Source: Oopsacas minuta
Lineage: Eukaryota > Porifera > Hexactinellida > Lyssacinosida > Leucopsacidae
Direction: 5' to 3'
NCBI GenBank assembly: GCA_024704765.1
Contig: JAKMXF010000327.1
Location: 203,360 to 267,359 of the forward strand
Length of the DNA stretch: 64,000 bases
The notes under the pieces were generated by a model, which was not told the origin of the DNA, did no database searches, and worked only from the letters and a program-made list of their open reading frames with translations. The translations under genes and the position numbers were made by a program. Shown here piece by piece: positions 12,196 to 24,159 of the stretch (within the stretch, counting starts at the first letter, position 1; each line of letters begins with the position of its first letter).

Positions 12196-12648
12196 TAACG
12201 GTGCATTCCAAAATTACATACGCTGTATAATGGCTCTACGGCTCTACTTCCAGATTAAGTAAAGTCTAAATACGATCAAATTAATCACAAAATCTTAACC
12301 GCGAACAGAATCAAATTGATAGTGCGAAGAAGCTCAAATTATATGTTCAGAGAAGGTGGATTAATCAAGCTCCACATGAAGAATTATCTGTTTTGCACCA
12401 AAAATGGCCACAAATAATGGAGCAGAAAATTACCACGGAAGACTAAAGTCCTTGATAAAATGTATTAAGTCAAGAATATTGAATTTTCTGGATACACTGA
12501 ATCCAATTATATTGGACATAGACAATGAATACGGAATACAAGGGGAAAAAGAAGACAATATGCAAAACGAACAGCGGCGACGGAAATATATAGAATATAT
12601 TGTTGAAGATAAATATACTTCATTGGAATATGTTAAGGCAATCAGCTA

Positions 12649-13959
12649 TACACGGTGACAAATAAGTTCTGTCCCATATGTTTGATGTAGTGTAGTTCCT
12701 TATTAAAGAACCAGATTGAGCAGTTGTAGTGTAAGATAAGTAACAATGTATATATTTAAAGCATTCAATGGTAATCTGTACATTCTGAACAAGCTAAAAG
12801 ATTCTAGGCAAAATGGAGAAGAATAGGTGGCTATTGTTAAATTATATTTGCAAGGGAAATCCAAAGCAAAATATTGAAGATTCTCAATTTCCCAAGTCGC
12901 GCAGGAAATTGATATAACATACTATTAAAAGATATAAGGACACTGGTAGTACCTCAGACAGGCAGAGAAGTGGACGTCAAACGTCTGCGACCACTACCCA
13001 GAAGAGAAAGGTTATCCGTAGTCGGATTCAGCGGAATCCACAACGTTCGATGCGAAAAATGGCGCTAGAACTCAAAATATCAAGAGGATCGGTCCAAACA
13101 ATTGTGAAGAGCGATATGGGCCTATTTCCTTACAAAAAGAGGAAGGCCCACTTTATTTCGGCACAGATTAGAGAAAAGAGACTAGCCAGGAGCAAGGCCT
13201 TACTCGCCCGGCTCGCAAGTTTTGGCCTTGATGAAACTTTGTTCTCGGATGAGAAATTATTCAGGGTCGAGCAGGCGTACAATCGTCAAAACTATCGAGT
13301 ATTGTCCTCTTCTCCATCTTCCATACCACAAGAGTATCGATGCGTCCAAAGAGTTCAGCATCCTCAGTCAGTGATGGTTTGGGCGGGGGTGTCCGCAAAA
13401 GGCCGTACCCCACTGGTTTTCATCCCACCGGGCGTAAAAATAAACGCTGTTAAATATCAGGAGCTCGTTTTAGACCCAATAGTGAGAGGCCTTGGTAAGA
13501 CCATGTTCAATAATCGTCCATTTTATTTCAGCAAGACGGTGCGTCAGCCCACACAGTGAAAGTCAACCAACAGTGGTTACGAAACAATATCCCAGACTTC
13601 ACCTCCAAGGAGGAATGGCCTCCTTCCAGCCCAGATCTCAACCCGATGGACTTCTCGTTGTGGCCGATATTGGAGACAAATGCGTGCACTACTTCCCACA
13701 AGAGTATCAAGTCTCTAAAAACGTCTTTACCCCGAGAATGGGCAAAAGTCCCGCAGGAAAAGTTGCGTGCCGCTGTCGAGTCCGTCCCCAAGCGGCTAAG
13801 TGCTGTAATCAAAAAGAAAGGGGCTATATTGAACAATTGAATATATTATGAATCTATATTTAGTTTGCTAAGTTATAGCATAATTTCAAGTCAATATCTT
13901 AGTTCATGGTTTAATTATAATAAATTTTCAATGGGACAGAACTTATTTATCACCCTGTA
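12649..13959 (+). mobile_element. maT (DD37D Tc1/mariner-type) element, frameshifted
   Basis: TA-flanked element of 1.31 kb. TIRs are CACGGTGACAAATAAGTTCT left and, in reverse, CAGGGTGATAAATAAGTTCT right. Transposase: start region near 12814, main frame 13050-13559 (MRKMALELKISRGSVQ; FSDEKLFRVE with the first Asp; VMVWAGVS), then a frame change near 13530 and frame 13556-13840 with WPPSSPDLNPMDFSLW. The third catalytic residue is Asp, 37 residues after the second (QQDGA), as in the maT family. It inserted into MULE relic 1. Confidence 0.88.
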
Positions 13960-14440
13960 GTGTGTTCTTCTACAGAAACAAATGAGAGTGACCCTGTTCA
14001 GATCACAATGATGATTCTTCTGTAAATACATTGGCACATGATATCACGACTACAAACATGTGCGCGGTTTGTTTAAAGTCGACAACTGGTAGTCTTTGGA
14101 GCCCACCCCCTACAGAGTTATATACTCACATTTTCCAGACCGGCCTATATGCTTATTTTATAACAAGTACACTAAAGTACAAAACAAACCATCAAATTTT
14201 ACTAGCCAGAGGTTCATCACGGATCCTGATATTTTGACAGTAAGACCATTCAATAAGGTCGAAAAAAGACGAAATCATTATTTTACATAGTTTTTCACAC
14301 TTTCTGAGGTTACCTCAAACACTAAAATTCATCCTATGATGCCATCTCAAATATCATAATATCGGCCAAACAAATGAACACTTAAGAGTACAATCTATTA
14401 TAAGGTAAGATTTCACTTAAAGTCAATATATTTGTTGATA

Positions 14441-14680
14441 TACGGTAGAACTCGGTTAAGACGTACTAGCTTGGGAAACAATAAAAAGTACGTCCTATCC
14501 GAATATGTCTTAACGAGTACGATTCAATACATTTTGTCCTTTTGGGAAGAATAATTTAGTACTTCTTAACCGAATTATTTATAATTGATTAGATAGGAAA
14601 AATTTCGGTTATTGGTGACAAATACGTCTTATCCGAGAGTACGTCTTAAGCCGAGTACTTGTTAACCGAGTTCTACTGTA
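14441..14680. mobile_element. Palindromic pogo-like MITE
   Basis: A 240-bp TA-flanked palindrome. TIRs are CGGTAGAACTCGGTTAA left and CAGTAGAACTCGGTTAA in reverse on the right, and much of the interior (ACGTCTTA, CCGAGTAC) is also self-complementary. No coding capacity. Related single ends occur near 17406 and 23024. The rest of 14681-15401, 3' of TNPO1, holds nothing I recognise. Confidence 0.7.
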
Positions 14681-15401
14681 CGTGGTCAAATATATTATTA
14701 GCTCATTATCGAATAAAGAAATGAACACAAAATAGAATCACAAAAAATGAAAAAATTCTAGCACTTTTGTTTTCTTATTCTTAAAGGTATATTATAAAAA
14801 TACAGTTGAAAAATCTTTTGTCACAGCTTAAAGCAGCAGGGACAATTACGATGAAGTATTTGATTTTTTATAATAAGTAGAGGTTAGGTTTGAAGTGAAA
14901 AGTCCCCAAATTTAGTTTGTGAAGTGTGTGAGAGATTAATTGACAAAACAGAAAATACTACTCTTCAAAGGTATATACATATATAAGTAGGAATAAATAA
15001 TTATCAATCCAAATCAATATACAAAAGAATAATTCAAAATCAAGTGACTCATCTGCCGAATATAGGATATCTCTGATCATATCAGAAATATACACTCTTT
15101 TGTTAAACACCGAGAATTGCATTCGAAAATTCCCTAAGACTGAAACAACATAAATAAACTAAAACACAGATTAACATACAATGCTCTGGTCTCACTAGCA
15201 ACAACACCACTAAGTGATATCAAACTCTAACTACGTATACAAGTTTCAAACAAATACGACATAAATTCAACTTATACAGTGTTCATATAAACATACTTCT
15301 GGAGTAATGACTCAGGAAGTGTTACAACTACCCTCCCCCCACTAATAAATATAACACATAAAACACAAACTAGACCACATACATTCTAGTTACTAACAAC
15401 A

Positions 15402-17390
15402 CTATACATTGTACAAAAAGGCTAATTTTTCACGTAATGGCGGAGGAAATTGGTCTGTATAAGATTTCCATTGTTCCAACCCAATTTCGTTAACATAGGT
15501 TGACAAGATTTTAGTAAACATATCTTTTAAATCGGGAAGGAGATTATTCCAGGAAACTATTGCATCACAAAAGAATATAAACTCTTTGATAATACCAGTT
15601 GGATTGCAAGTTATCATTGCACATAATCCACGAAAGGCGGAATCTTTCTCTTCGTTATCGCGTATTGTCCTGAGAGCAATACACCATGGGCGAATGAATT
15701 GTGGAAGAAATGTTGAAAGTACATCAGGACAAACATTGCCAATCCGGCCTATGGTTATTGCTGTATTCTCTAAAAGTGTTTTAGGAGTATCGGGCTCAGA
15801 ACGATTGATATTTTGGATTAATAGAGTGATGAATAAGGGGATATATGTTTGGATTTCTCTACCCATCTGGATTGCAAGTTCCCCAATAGCCCATGTAGAG
15901 TTATTACAAACAGAAATAAGATCAGGATTTAAATTTTTCGAGAGAAGAGGAATAAATTCTTTTGCAAATGGTTCAACATATTGGTAGCAAGCGCGGGTAA
16001 GATCTCCTAGCAAAGCGAAAGAACTTTGTCTGACCTCTGGTATCCTGTCCTGCATACACTCGTAAAGAAGAGGAAATAGATTAGTTTGTGTGACAAGATT
16101 CTCGATGTTGCCCTGTAATCCTTCAGTTAAGCCGGAAAGAAGGTCAAGTGCAACAATTAAAAAATCATGGTCAATTTCATTCACACTTTCTTCATTTGAA
16201 GATACAAGATGCACTAGATTACATTCTATTAAGCGTACGCACCTCTTAAAAACAGGTTCTGCATAAGGCAAGAATCCTAATTGTAGAGCAATTGCAAGTG
16301 AACTCAAACATTCTAAAAGTGGGAAAAGATCTTTATCATTATCTCCAAGGGAATTCCACCTCTCTATTAAAGGTGGCATAAACATGCCAATATATTCTTG
16401 ATTGTTCAGATAAGGTCCTACGCTCTCAGCCAGGGTACCAATGGCATCATATAATATCAATAAATTTTTGTGCTGATATTTAGAAAATGCGTAAACTAAA
16501 GTTTGAATTATGTCAAAAAGGAATGGAACTAGTTCTGTACATGCTTCCTCTTCAATGGTAGCAAAAGCAGAGCAAGCTGCTTCTTGAACTCTTTTGTTAT
16601 CATCTAATACACGTTGTAATAAGACGTCAAGTAAGTTTTTAAAGAACAAATCTTTTGGATTTTGAACTATCCAACGAGCATACCTAGAAAGAGTCCAACA
16701 AGTAATTATACGAATAAGGGCTCGTTGGTCTGATAAAGAAATTATTAGGAAGGGAACTAATTCTTCGAGGTGCTGTAACATACCATTCATACAACCTTCT
16801 GCTATAGCACCAAGTACAAGAATACCTGATTCTTTGATAACCCAGTTAGTATGAATAAGACATTCATTTAATGTGGGAATCAAAGAACAAAGTAATTCGT
16901 CATGAAAGATATTACTCAAAACATCCAATGCAGCAGCAGAACATTTTCTAATATTCCATTCATTACCAAAATCATCTCCACTTGTTCCATCATCAGAATC
17001 TGAATCTATATATTCTGGATGTACAGATGTCAAGGTTTTAGATCTAGATTTTGCAAATCTAGGTCTGATATCTGATTCCTTATCAGCCACTTCACTATCA
17101 CATTCATCTCTCCCTTCTAATAAAAGTAGGTCATGTTCAGAGTATCGCATACCCTTTATCAGAATTGGCACTAACTCTTCGATGTGAGATTGTAGAATAT
17201 CTCTACACTGAGCATGTTCAGCTAGAGCAAGCCAGAACTCGCAAGATTCGAGAGAAACAGATTTATCAGTATCTTGGGTTCTAACCATCATGTATCTGAT
17301 TATCTCGTGAATATACGGAAAAATCTCTTCTGTCCGAATTTCCAAGAGCATAACAATAGCCCTGCAAACGCACTTACGAATGTTTGGTTC
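15402..17390 (-). CDS. TNPO1: Transportin-1 coding exon 4 (C-terminal three quarters)
   Basis: Large terminal exon encoding 662 residues plus TAG. The acceptor TTTGTAG precedes [13 protein letters not shown] at 17390, which continues from exon 3 without a phase change. It carries the remaining HEAT repeats. The acidic insert corresponding to the human H8 loop, which couples Ran binding to cargo release, is present as SDIRPRF followed by [12 protein letters not shown] (about residues 335-375 of the whole protein). Conserved blocks include [59 protein letters not shown]-like [12 protein letters not shown], and the C-terminal FIRPWC and KDSAFRGLC. The assembled protein is 894 residues against about 890-898 in human, with no internal stop, so this is a functional gene. 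A clear polyadenylation signal was not found downstream. Confidence 0.96.
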   Translation of the reverse strand, partial: EPNIRKCVCRAIVMLLEIRTEEIFPYIHEIIRYMMVRTQDTDKSVSLESCEFWLALAEHAQCRDILQSHIEELVPILIKGMRYSEHDLLLLEGRDECDSEVADKESDIRPRFAKSRSKTLTSVHPEYIDSDSDDGTSGDDFGNEWNIRKCSAAALDVLSNIFHDELLCSLIPTLNECLIHTNWVIKESGILVLGAIAEGCMNGMLQHLEELVPFLIISLSDQRALIRIITCWTLSRYARWIVQNPKDLFFKNLLDVLLQRVLDDNKRVQEAACSAFATIEEEACTELVPFLFDIIQTLVYAFSKYQHKNLLILYDAIGTLAESVGPYLNNQEYIGMFMPPLIERWNSLGDNDKDLFPLLECLSSLAIALQLGFLPYAEPVFKRCVRLIECNLVHLVSSNEESVNEIDHDFLIVALDLLSGLTEGLQGNIENLVTQTNLFPLLYECMQDRIPEVRQSSFALLGDLTRACYQYVEPFAKEFIPLLSKNLNPDLISVCNNSTWAIGELAIQMGREIQTYIPLFITLLIQNINRSEPDTPKTLLENTAITIGRIGNVCPDVLSTFLPQFIRPWCIALRTIRDNEEKDSAFRGLCAMITCNPTGIIKEFIFFCDAIVSWNNLLPDLKDMFTKILSTYVNEIGLEQWKSYTDQFPPPLREKLAFLYNV

Positions 17391-17403
17391 CTACAAATAT
17401 AAT

Positions 17404-17450
17404 ATACAGTAGAACTCTGATAAGACGTACAGTACAAGTAAACAAAAATT
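17404..17450. repeat. Pogo-like MITE end next to TNPO1 exon 4 acceptor
   Basis: TA then CAGTAGAACTCTGATAAGAC starts at 17404, only about 14 bases from the first base of TNPO1 exon 4 (17390). In the direction of transcription this puts transposon sequence where the branch point of intron 3 should lie. The partner end was not found. Confidence 0.5.
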
Positions 17451-18299
17451 TGTACATACTATATAACCAAAGAAGGTTGGACGTGAAAATATAATGGTAT
17501 ATTTCTCTCTATTGACGCACAAATGTCTCAGAAATGTGGCAACATTACATTTCCAAAGTTTGTGCTGAAACAATTGAGTCAGTACTTGTTCGAAACTGCA
17601 AGGATAGCCAAGTCTAATTTTACGCATGCTAACACTCAAAATCACCTGTCACCACGATTTTACCAGTTCGTCCACGCCGGCGACCTAATCCATTCATATT
17701 TGTTTGTAAATAGAATCGAAATCGTTTGTAATATTTCTTTACAGGATAATTTTGAAAGGAAAAGAGATGGAAATGTTTGTAAATTCCACATTCTTTACAA
17801 TCTGAGCATGAACAAATGGTAAGAAGGAAACGAAAAGTAAGAAAAAAACGAGTAATAAAAAATCGGTTTCGGGTTTAATTCTTTACAGATAAATAGTTTC
17901 ATCATCTGTTTATGTAATAAATACTAACTATAAATGCATAATATATTATCAAGATGGAGATTACTGTATTTGGCCAAGCTATATATGCTAAGGTTATTAA
18001 ATTAGTAATTCGAAATTCTTGTAGCTCGACATGAATTAAAAAGAAATGTCGTCGGGAATATATATTCCCGAACGACATGTATTTCTGTATTTGCCATATA
18101 TGCGAAGTTACTAGAGTATATAAATTAAAATTTCTGATCTCCATAACATATAGAACATGACCAAATACAGTGCTGTATATTTAATGATAAATTTTGAAAT
18201 TATTGCAATATTGCTCACGTAAACAGATGATAAAAACATATATCTGGAAGAAATATTTAAAACTAATAAATAACTTGGGTAATCCCCAAATATCTTCAA

Positions 18300-18440
18300 G
18301 TGAACACTTAAACGACGTCAACATCCTCACTGATTACGAATATCAACATATAAAAATACAAAAATAATCGTTTCGAATAAAGCTGAATGAGCTACATCCA
18401 TGTATAATCTTCAAATGTGTCCAAAGTGGCACTTTTGAGT
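18300..18440. repeat. Fragment of the 52.2-53.9 kb repeat family
   Basis: The stretch contains GATTACGAATATCAACA, a TCGTTTCGAAT segment and, further on, TGTCCAAAGTGGCAC. These occur in the same order in the right arm of the inverted repeat near 53697-53790. It is a short dispersed copy of that unidentified repeat. Confidence 0.5.
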
Positions 18441-19176
18441 GGAAATTATAGAAGTCTCAGATACGGTCGGGACTTGTTCCCTGTTAAACTACAATAATAA
18501 GGCTACAAAAAAATCATACTTCGCAACTTATGAAATTTATTCTGGATCAAACCTTAATTCTATTGGACTAAAAGTGATAATCCGTTTTGAAGAAAAGTGC
18601 TTACTAACCAAGTTCTATAGTAATAAGTAAATAATATCTCCTCTAAGTGAAGTCCACAACGAATTATGTGGTTTGATGTCGATACTCGTAGAAATCTTCG
18701 GAAATATACTAAAATCTATGGTTTTAACTTTAAAAGCATAACTACCACAAGATTAGCTCTTGAGCACCGAAACCTATTCAGAATACTCATATCACATCAT
18801 GCCATCAATCTAAAGAATTCAGCTTAATTGCACAATGCATTCATATCTCCAGGTGAGAGATCACATACTAAGGGCTACAAATCGAGATTACGTGGAAATA
18901 TAGATGATTCAAAATTGTACTAAAACAGTCATTAAAAATAGAGTTCCATAAAAAGTCCTAAGAATGTACACTGGTACATAAAAGTATTCATGCAATGTAT
19001 CTCTCAATGTTACCTAAATCATTTTTGCAAAAGTGAATGTATTACAGATTAGAGAGATATGTGGATGGAATATCAGCAATCTAATCAAGCAAAATATCTT
19101 CAATAGGTGTAATATTTGCAAAGTAAGTATTATTTAGCGAAAATGGCTCTGACTGATACATTAGCAGGGGTGTATA

Positions 19177-20539
19177 TACAGGGTGGGCCGCGGGAAACCG
19201 GTTGAAATAAATTTTGTATAGTTTCTAAACAAAAAAAGATAAGTCAATTCTGTAAAAAGTATATTAAGGTTTATAAAGTGATATTATAATTTTCATTTTG
19301 TAGAGTATCTATCCATTAATAAAATGCTCGATCCAGCTCCCATTTAAAGATATCACTTTTTGCAATCTCGTGAGGATATTTTCTGAGACTTTTTTCAGTG
19401 TTTCTGCCTTGATCCGTCTTATTTCCCGGCGAATGTTTCTCTTGAGGTCTTCAGTAGTCACAGGGATAGGATTGGAGTAAACCTTGCTCTTCAGGTATCC
19501 CCATAAATAAAAATCGTATGGGTTTAGATCTGGGCTGTAAGGTGGCCAAAAGAAGTCACAGTTTCGTCAAATCAGCTTTTTGTCAAATTTCTCTCTAAGA
19601 AAGTCAAGAACAACTTTAGCTATATGTGGGAGTGCGCCATCTTGTTGAAATGTTATACTACCAAGTTCCTTACGTCTTCTGAGAGTTGGAATGTAGTAGG
19701 ACTTTAACTTATCAAGATATCGGACACCATTCACGGTCACTCTTGACCCTTCATTATTTTCATAAAAATACAGACCAATAATCCTCTTGGAGCCAACTGC
19801 ACACCAGACAGTGACCTTTTCTTGTGTTAAAGGCTTACTATCAAGTGGATCTGGCTTTTCCTCACCCCAAATCCTCATGTTTTGTTTATTAACATGTCCA
19901 GAAAGGTGAAAATGAGCCTCGTCACTCCAGTCAATATTACCGATGTCAATTTCCTTCTTCTCAACCTTCCCTGCGATGAGCTTGCAAAAGTTAATCTCTT
20001 CTCTTTTTGGACAGTAGATTGCTTCTGTAGGATCTGTATCTTATATGAGAAGAGATTGAGATCATCTACAAGAATCCTCCTGACTGTTGTCCTGGACAAT
20101 TGAAGTTCTCCTGAAAGCCTCCTTGATGAACGATTTGGTGAATCTGCAAGTTTATGCTTCACTTTTTCGATGTTATTGTGGGTCCTCATTGTCTGACATG
20201 GTACTGGTCTAGCTGTATCAACTACAGTACCATTCTCCTCAAACCTCTTGACAATATTTTTGATGGTATCTGGTTTAGGAGAGTTCTAAAGTTATAGAAT
20301 CTTCTAAATCTTCTCTGCGTTGTAACTATAGAACCATGATTTTTGTAGTACCATTTTAAGACATTAGTCCTTTCTTCCAGTTTCAGCCTTGTCATAACTT
20401 CATATTGATCTAATTGTTAATTAAACACAAAATAGCATTCTTCTAGCTACAAAATGAAATGTTGGCAATCGGAAATGGACTTACGTGTGCCGAGTTATGA
20501 TCATTCTATTTCAACCGATTTCCCGTGGCCCACCCTGTA
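19177..20539 (-). mobile_element. DD41D Tc1/mariner-type element, decayed
   Basis: TA-flanked, 1363 bp. TIRs are CAGGGTGGGCCGCGGGAAAC left and, in reverse, CAGGGTGGGCCACGGGAAAT right. The transposase lies on the minus strand. It starts near 20395 (MTRLKLEERTNVLKWYYKN), continues with LADSPNRSSRRLSGELQLSR (20189-19875) and VTVWCAVGSKRIIGLYFYEN (19878-19567), and ends past NGSWIEHFIN near 19312. The second Asp is in FQQDGALPH and the third in SPDLNPYDFYLW, with 41 residues between them. Lesions include a stop before the SPDLNPYDF block and at least two frameshifts. Confidence 0.85.
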
Positions 20540-23500
20540 TACACAGGATGAGGCAGTGCGAAAATTAGTAATTTTATGCCAATCTAGACAAGTACACCTA
20601 CAAATATCGCCGCGGAATTTAGAATCTACAAACCAAATTTCTAATCATCATATCTCAAGTGTTGTCTGTTTGTCTCTCGGTTTTTAAGGAAAGATAGTAG
20701 AAAGCTATTTTGATTAAATTTTGGCTTTCGAATCGTTGTATAATTATGTCTTCATGGATCGATAAGTTAGTTGTGATCATAGATAAAATTGGGCCAGGGA
20801 CAGCAATATATATATATATATCAATGTATTCATATAGGCAATTCTATAGTTTCGCTAATTAATAATTGTACAGTTTGACATGATACTTGTTATATTGATA
20901 TGTAGCACTAGCACCAATCCTGGTTATCAAACATTTTTCTGGGCGATATGGCATGATATGATTACATAATAAGCACTTTTCTGTCGAAAATACCCAAAGT
21001 TTGAAGCTCTGTTAACGTTAAAATATATCACAGAATGTATACTGAGTGATCTAAAGAGGTTTTCAAATAAAATATTAAAATGATATGATAAAGTTCGCGT
21101 GTTACAGAGTTATAGTAGTGACCATAGAAGGCACATCTAGCGTATAACAAATATGGTAATATTCAAGATTATGTCATAATGATCAGAGATAGAATATCAA
21201 AATGTGTTACAAGGGTATGATAGATCGAGCATAACTATACTTTAGCAGTGTTTGTCCATAACATTGAAGGTTGACGAGTTATGCAAGAATATTGACAGAA
21301 ATGTGCCAACCATGGTCATCACAATAGCTCAGGAATGTGAAAACTTTATCATGACAAATTTGAGATATTTTGTGTGAAAAAATAATAGATACTAAGTATA
21401 CATTTCTAGAAAGTGACATATTTCAACGTGAACAGAGCTTCAAAGTTTGTGCATTTTCGAGAGCAAAGTGCGTATTACGTAATCATATAACGTCATTTGG
21501 AGCCGAAAAATGTTTGATATCATGGATTGTGAGTACATATAAATAAAAGTGTCAAATTCTACCATTATTATTTTAGCGAAACTAATAGATCGCCTACATG
21601 AATACATTGATACATATCGCTGTCTCTGGACCAAATTATTAATGAGCACCATTGCCTTTAACTAAGAAATTGATTCTGAAGGAAATGTGCTGATTATCTA
21701 TAGCGTGTCACTGAATAGAACAAATAATCAATTTTAGAAGAGCTTGTATCAAAAATTATGATGTCATGATATAAATTCGCCTAAACGAGGATGATGGATG
21801 GTAGTTTGAACTTTTCAGGTAACAAATTTTCTTACATTTTTACCCTAAAAAGCTGAATTCAAATACTTTGAGGTGTTAATTTAACTTTTATGAGATTTAT
21901 AAAACTGACCTATCTAGTATACTCATTGCTCTGCTACTTTCATATGTGTGTTAATAGTAGTTTATGGATTAACTAATCTAAAAGATCATAAAGTGGTATG
22001 TGGTTAAGAATGACAATTTATAAATTTTTGAGAATTTGATGCAAAATTCGTTTCCATTCATAAAATAATATAAAAATTCATAATAAATTCATTTAAATCA
22101 AATTGTAAATTTTCAATAGTTTCACACTAAATCAAAAATTACTATTTTATCAAACAAATTATTTTCATTAACAATAAAGAAAATTTCCATTCTTTGGTCG
22201 ATATATTTTACATTCTAATCTGTTTTGACTAGAAGGGTAATAAAAAAATCACCAATAGCTATATAAAATATAATACAAATCAATTATCATGAAAATGTCT
22301 ACACAAATGAACATATTTTGGAATGCTGACGTAATCACTAGAAGAGTATAAAACACTTGAAGAATGGCTGCGAGAGCTTAATTAGCTTTTCCTTTACGAA
22401 AACCCCTAGAAAGTAAAATTTGAAATTACATAGAGCGTTAGTTTGTAATAAAATTAACGAAACTAAATTGGCAATATATTTTTAGCCTACTTGGTGACAT
22501 CCACGACTGTGCGTTATTAAGTAGGCCATGAACTAACAAATATTCTTAAATTGAAGATGGTCATATTCGTGGATCAGATCCCACACGTATTGTGATATTC
22601 AAAGGGTGTTCTAATGTAAAACAAAGCGCTGTCAAATCAGAAGAGAGTACTAGAACTACGATATTATCTATTGGAATTGGACAAATGGCCTAATCAAGTT
22701 TAGAAAAACTTCCCAACTTAGACTCAATTAAAGGAACTATCTGGAATCACAAAAACATATCAAGAAGTTGTGGTACTCAACAGGTGCCGAAATCCTGACA
22801 CCCCAATATACGAAATTACACTAAAACACGACGTGCTCAAGTACACAAGTAAAGAAAATAAATTCAGTGAAATCGAATATAGACCAATAAACACAATTAA
22901 TATATAGTAGTGTTTTAGGAAATACAGTTAAGATGCTAAATCAATGGTTGTACTCAGGCACGGATCCACCGGGGGTTCAGTGTGGTACGCCCAGTATTGC
23001 ATTCTGAATTGTTATATAGTAGAACCTCGATAAGTGGGTAGTGTTGCGGAGAGTCTTCTGATATCCCACCAGTACCACATAAAATTCCCAATGCAATTCT
23101 CCCTTTACGAGAGTATTAAATGAGAATTGATTTTTATATTATCTCCTAAGGATATCGGTTGAATATAGAAATTTCCTTCAAATAATCTGAATTTTTGGGT
23201 CAACTTAGTATGAAAACATTCTTAAAACAAGATAAACGAAGAATTGGTAATATTTTGTTACTCAGTGAATTATGAGTAGTTCATTCTTATATATATTTTC
23301 ATGACAAGTTTTACCTGCGATTATCGCCTGCCACCTGGTAAGCGCTTTAGCTTGCGAAATTCGGATTACGAAGGTGTCAACCCTAGATATTCAATGAGAA
23401 TATTTCTCTACATCGTTTGTGGGATTTGATTCGATAACTCTCTTTATATTCATAAACACATCAATGCATTTATATTTGAACTTGAAATTGAGATATTCGG

Positions 23501-24159
23501 ATTCAGGGTACTGTTTTACCCAGTTAAGAACAAGTTCCTACTCTTATTCGGAGGATTTTACTTTAAATCATGAATCAAATATTATGACATATCAGAAAGT
23601 TGAATTTTCCTAGTTTGTGGCCCTTGTATCCGTTGAGTTCAAGTCTAAAACGTTTATTTTGATTTTCGATTACAGTAGACTCTGTTTAATATTATCGCAG
23701 TTATCGAGCAAAGTTGAGATAGTCGGGTCACTTGTCAAGAAACCGAACCATACAAATAGTGTAAAATTACTTCGGGGTAACAGCTTTATTCCGCTTAATC
23801 TGGTCAAAATTGCCTGCCCCTATCTGGACCTCTTATCATTAATCTACAGTATTTGTTTCTCGTATTTTGATAATCATGGCTAGAATATTAAGGTATATTA
23901 TTGTTCATTAATAAATGTGAGACAGCCCAAAAGTCGTAATATCCGATGGGATTTACATACAGCACGCATGGAAAGTATGTCGCTAAATTCAATCTATCGT
24001 TATCTGACAGGTCGTTATACCCGCGGTATGGTGTGTGCAGATTCTGCTGCGAGATTCTGGGTAAGCCAATGAGTCGTTATAAGCGATTTGTCGTTAAAGC
24101 CGATGTCGTTAAATCCAATGTTTGCTGTATAATATTTCAACGCTATTAAACTATATGTG

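Larger units (their letters stand above)
9550..14250 (+). mobile_element. MULE transposon relic 1, interrupted twice
   Basis: Pieces of a Mutator-like (MULE) transposase read in order on the plus strand. FDGSFFTVPLQFYQLWTLL (about 9560-9620) matches the MULE start DGTFKxxP...QLYTIH. MSDWEKAPSNAHRTLFNG then GYWFHYTQQIWK (9662-9856) is the typical MULE core. After an inserted long-TIR element it resumes with KLKLYVQRRWINQAPHEELS (about 12330) and NNGAENYHGRLKSLIK (12404 on). After an inserted maT element it may continue near 14060 with a CAVCL motif. Stops and frameshifts make it dead. A second MULE relic at the end of the window supplies the missing N-terminus. Confidence 0.72.

Noticed and set aside
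15402-17351. Treating the 649-codon frame as a complete single-exon gene
   Set aside because: Homology to transportin continues upstream of its first ATG to the acceptor at 17390 and then through three more exons with matching phases.
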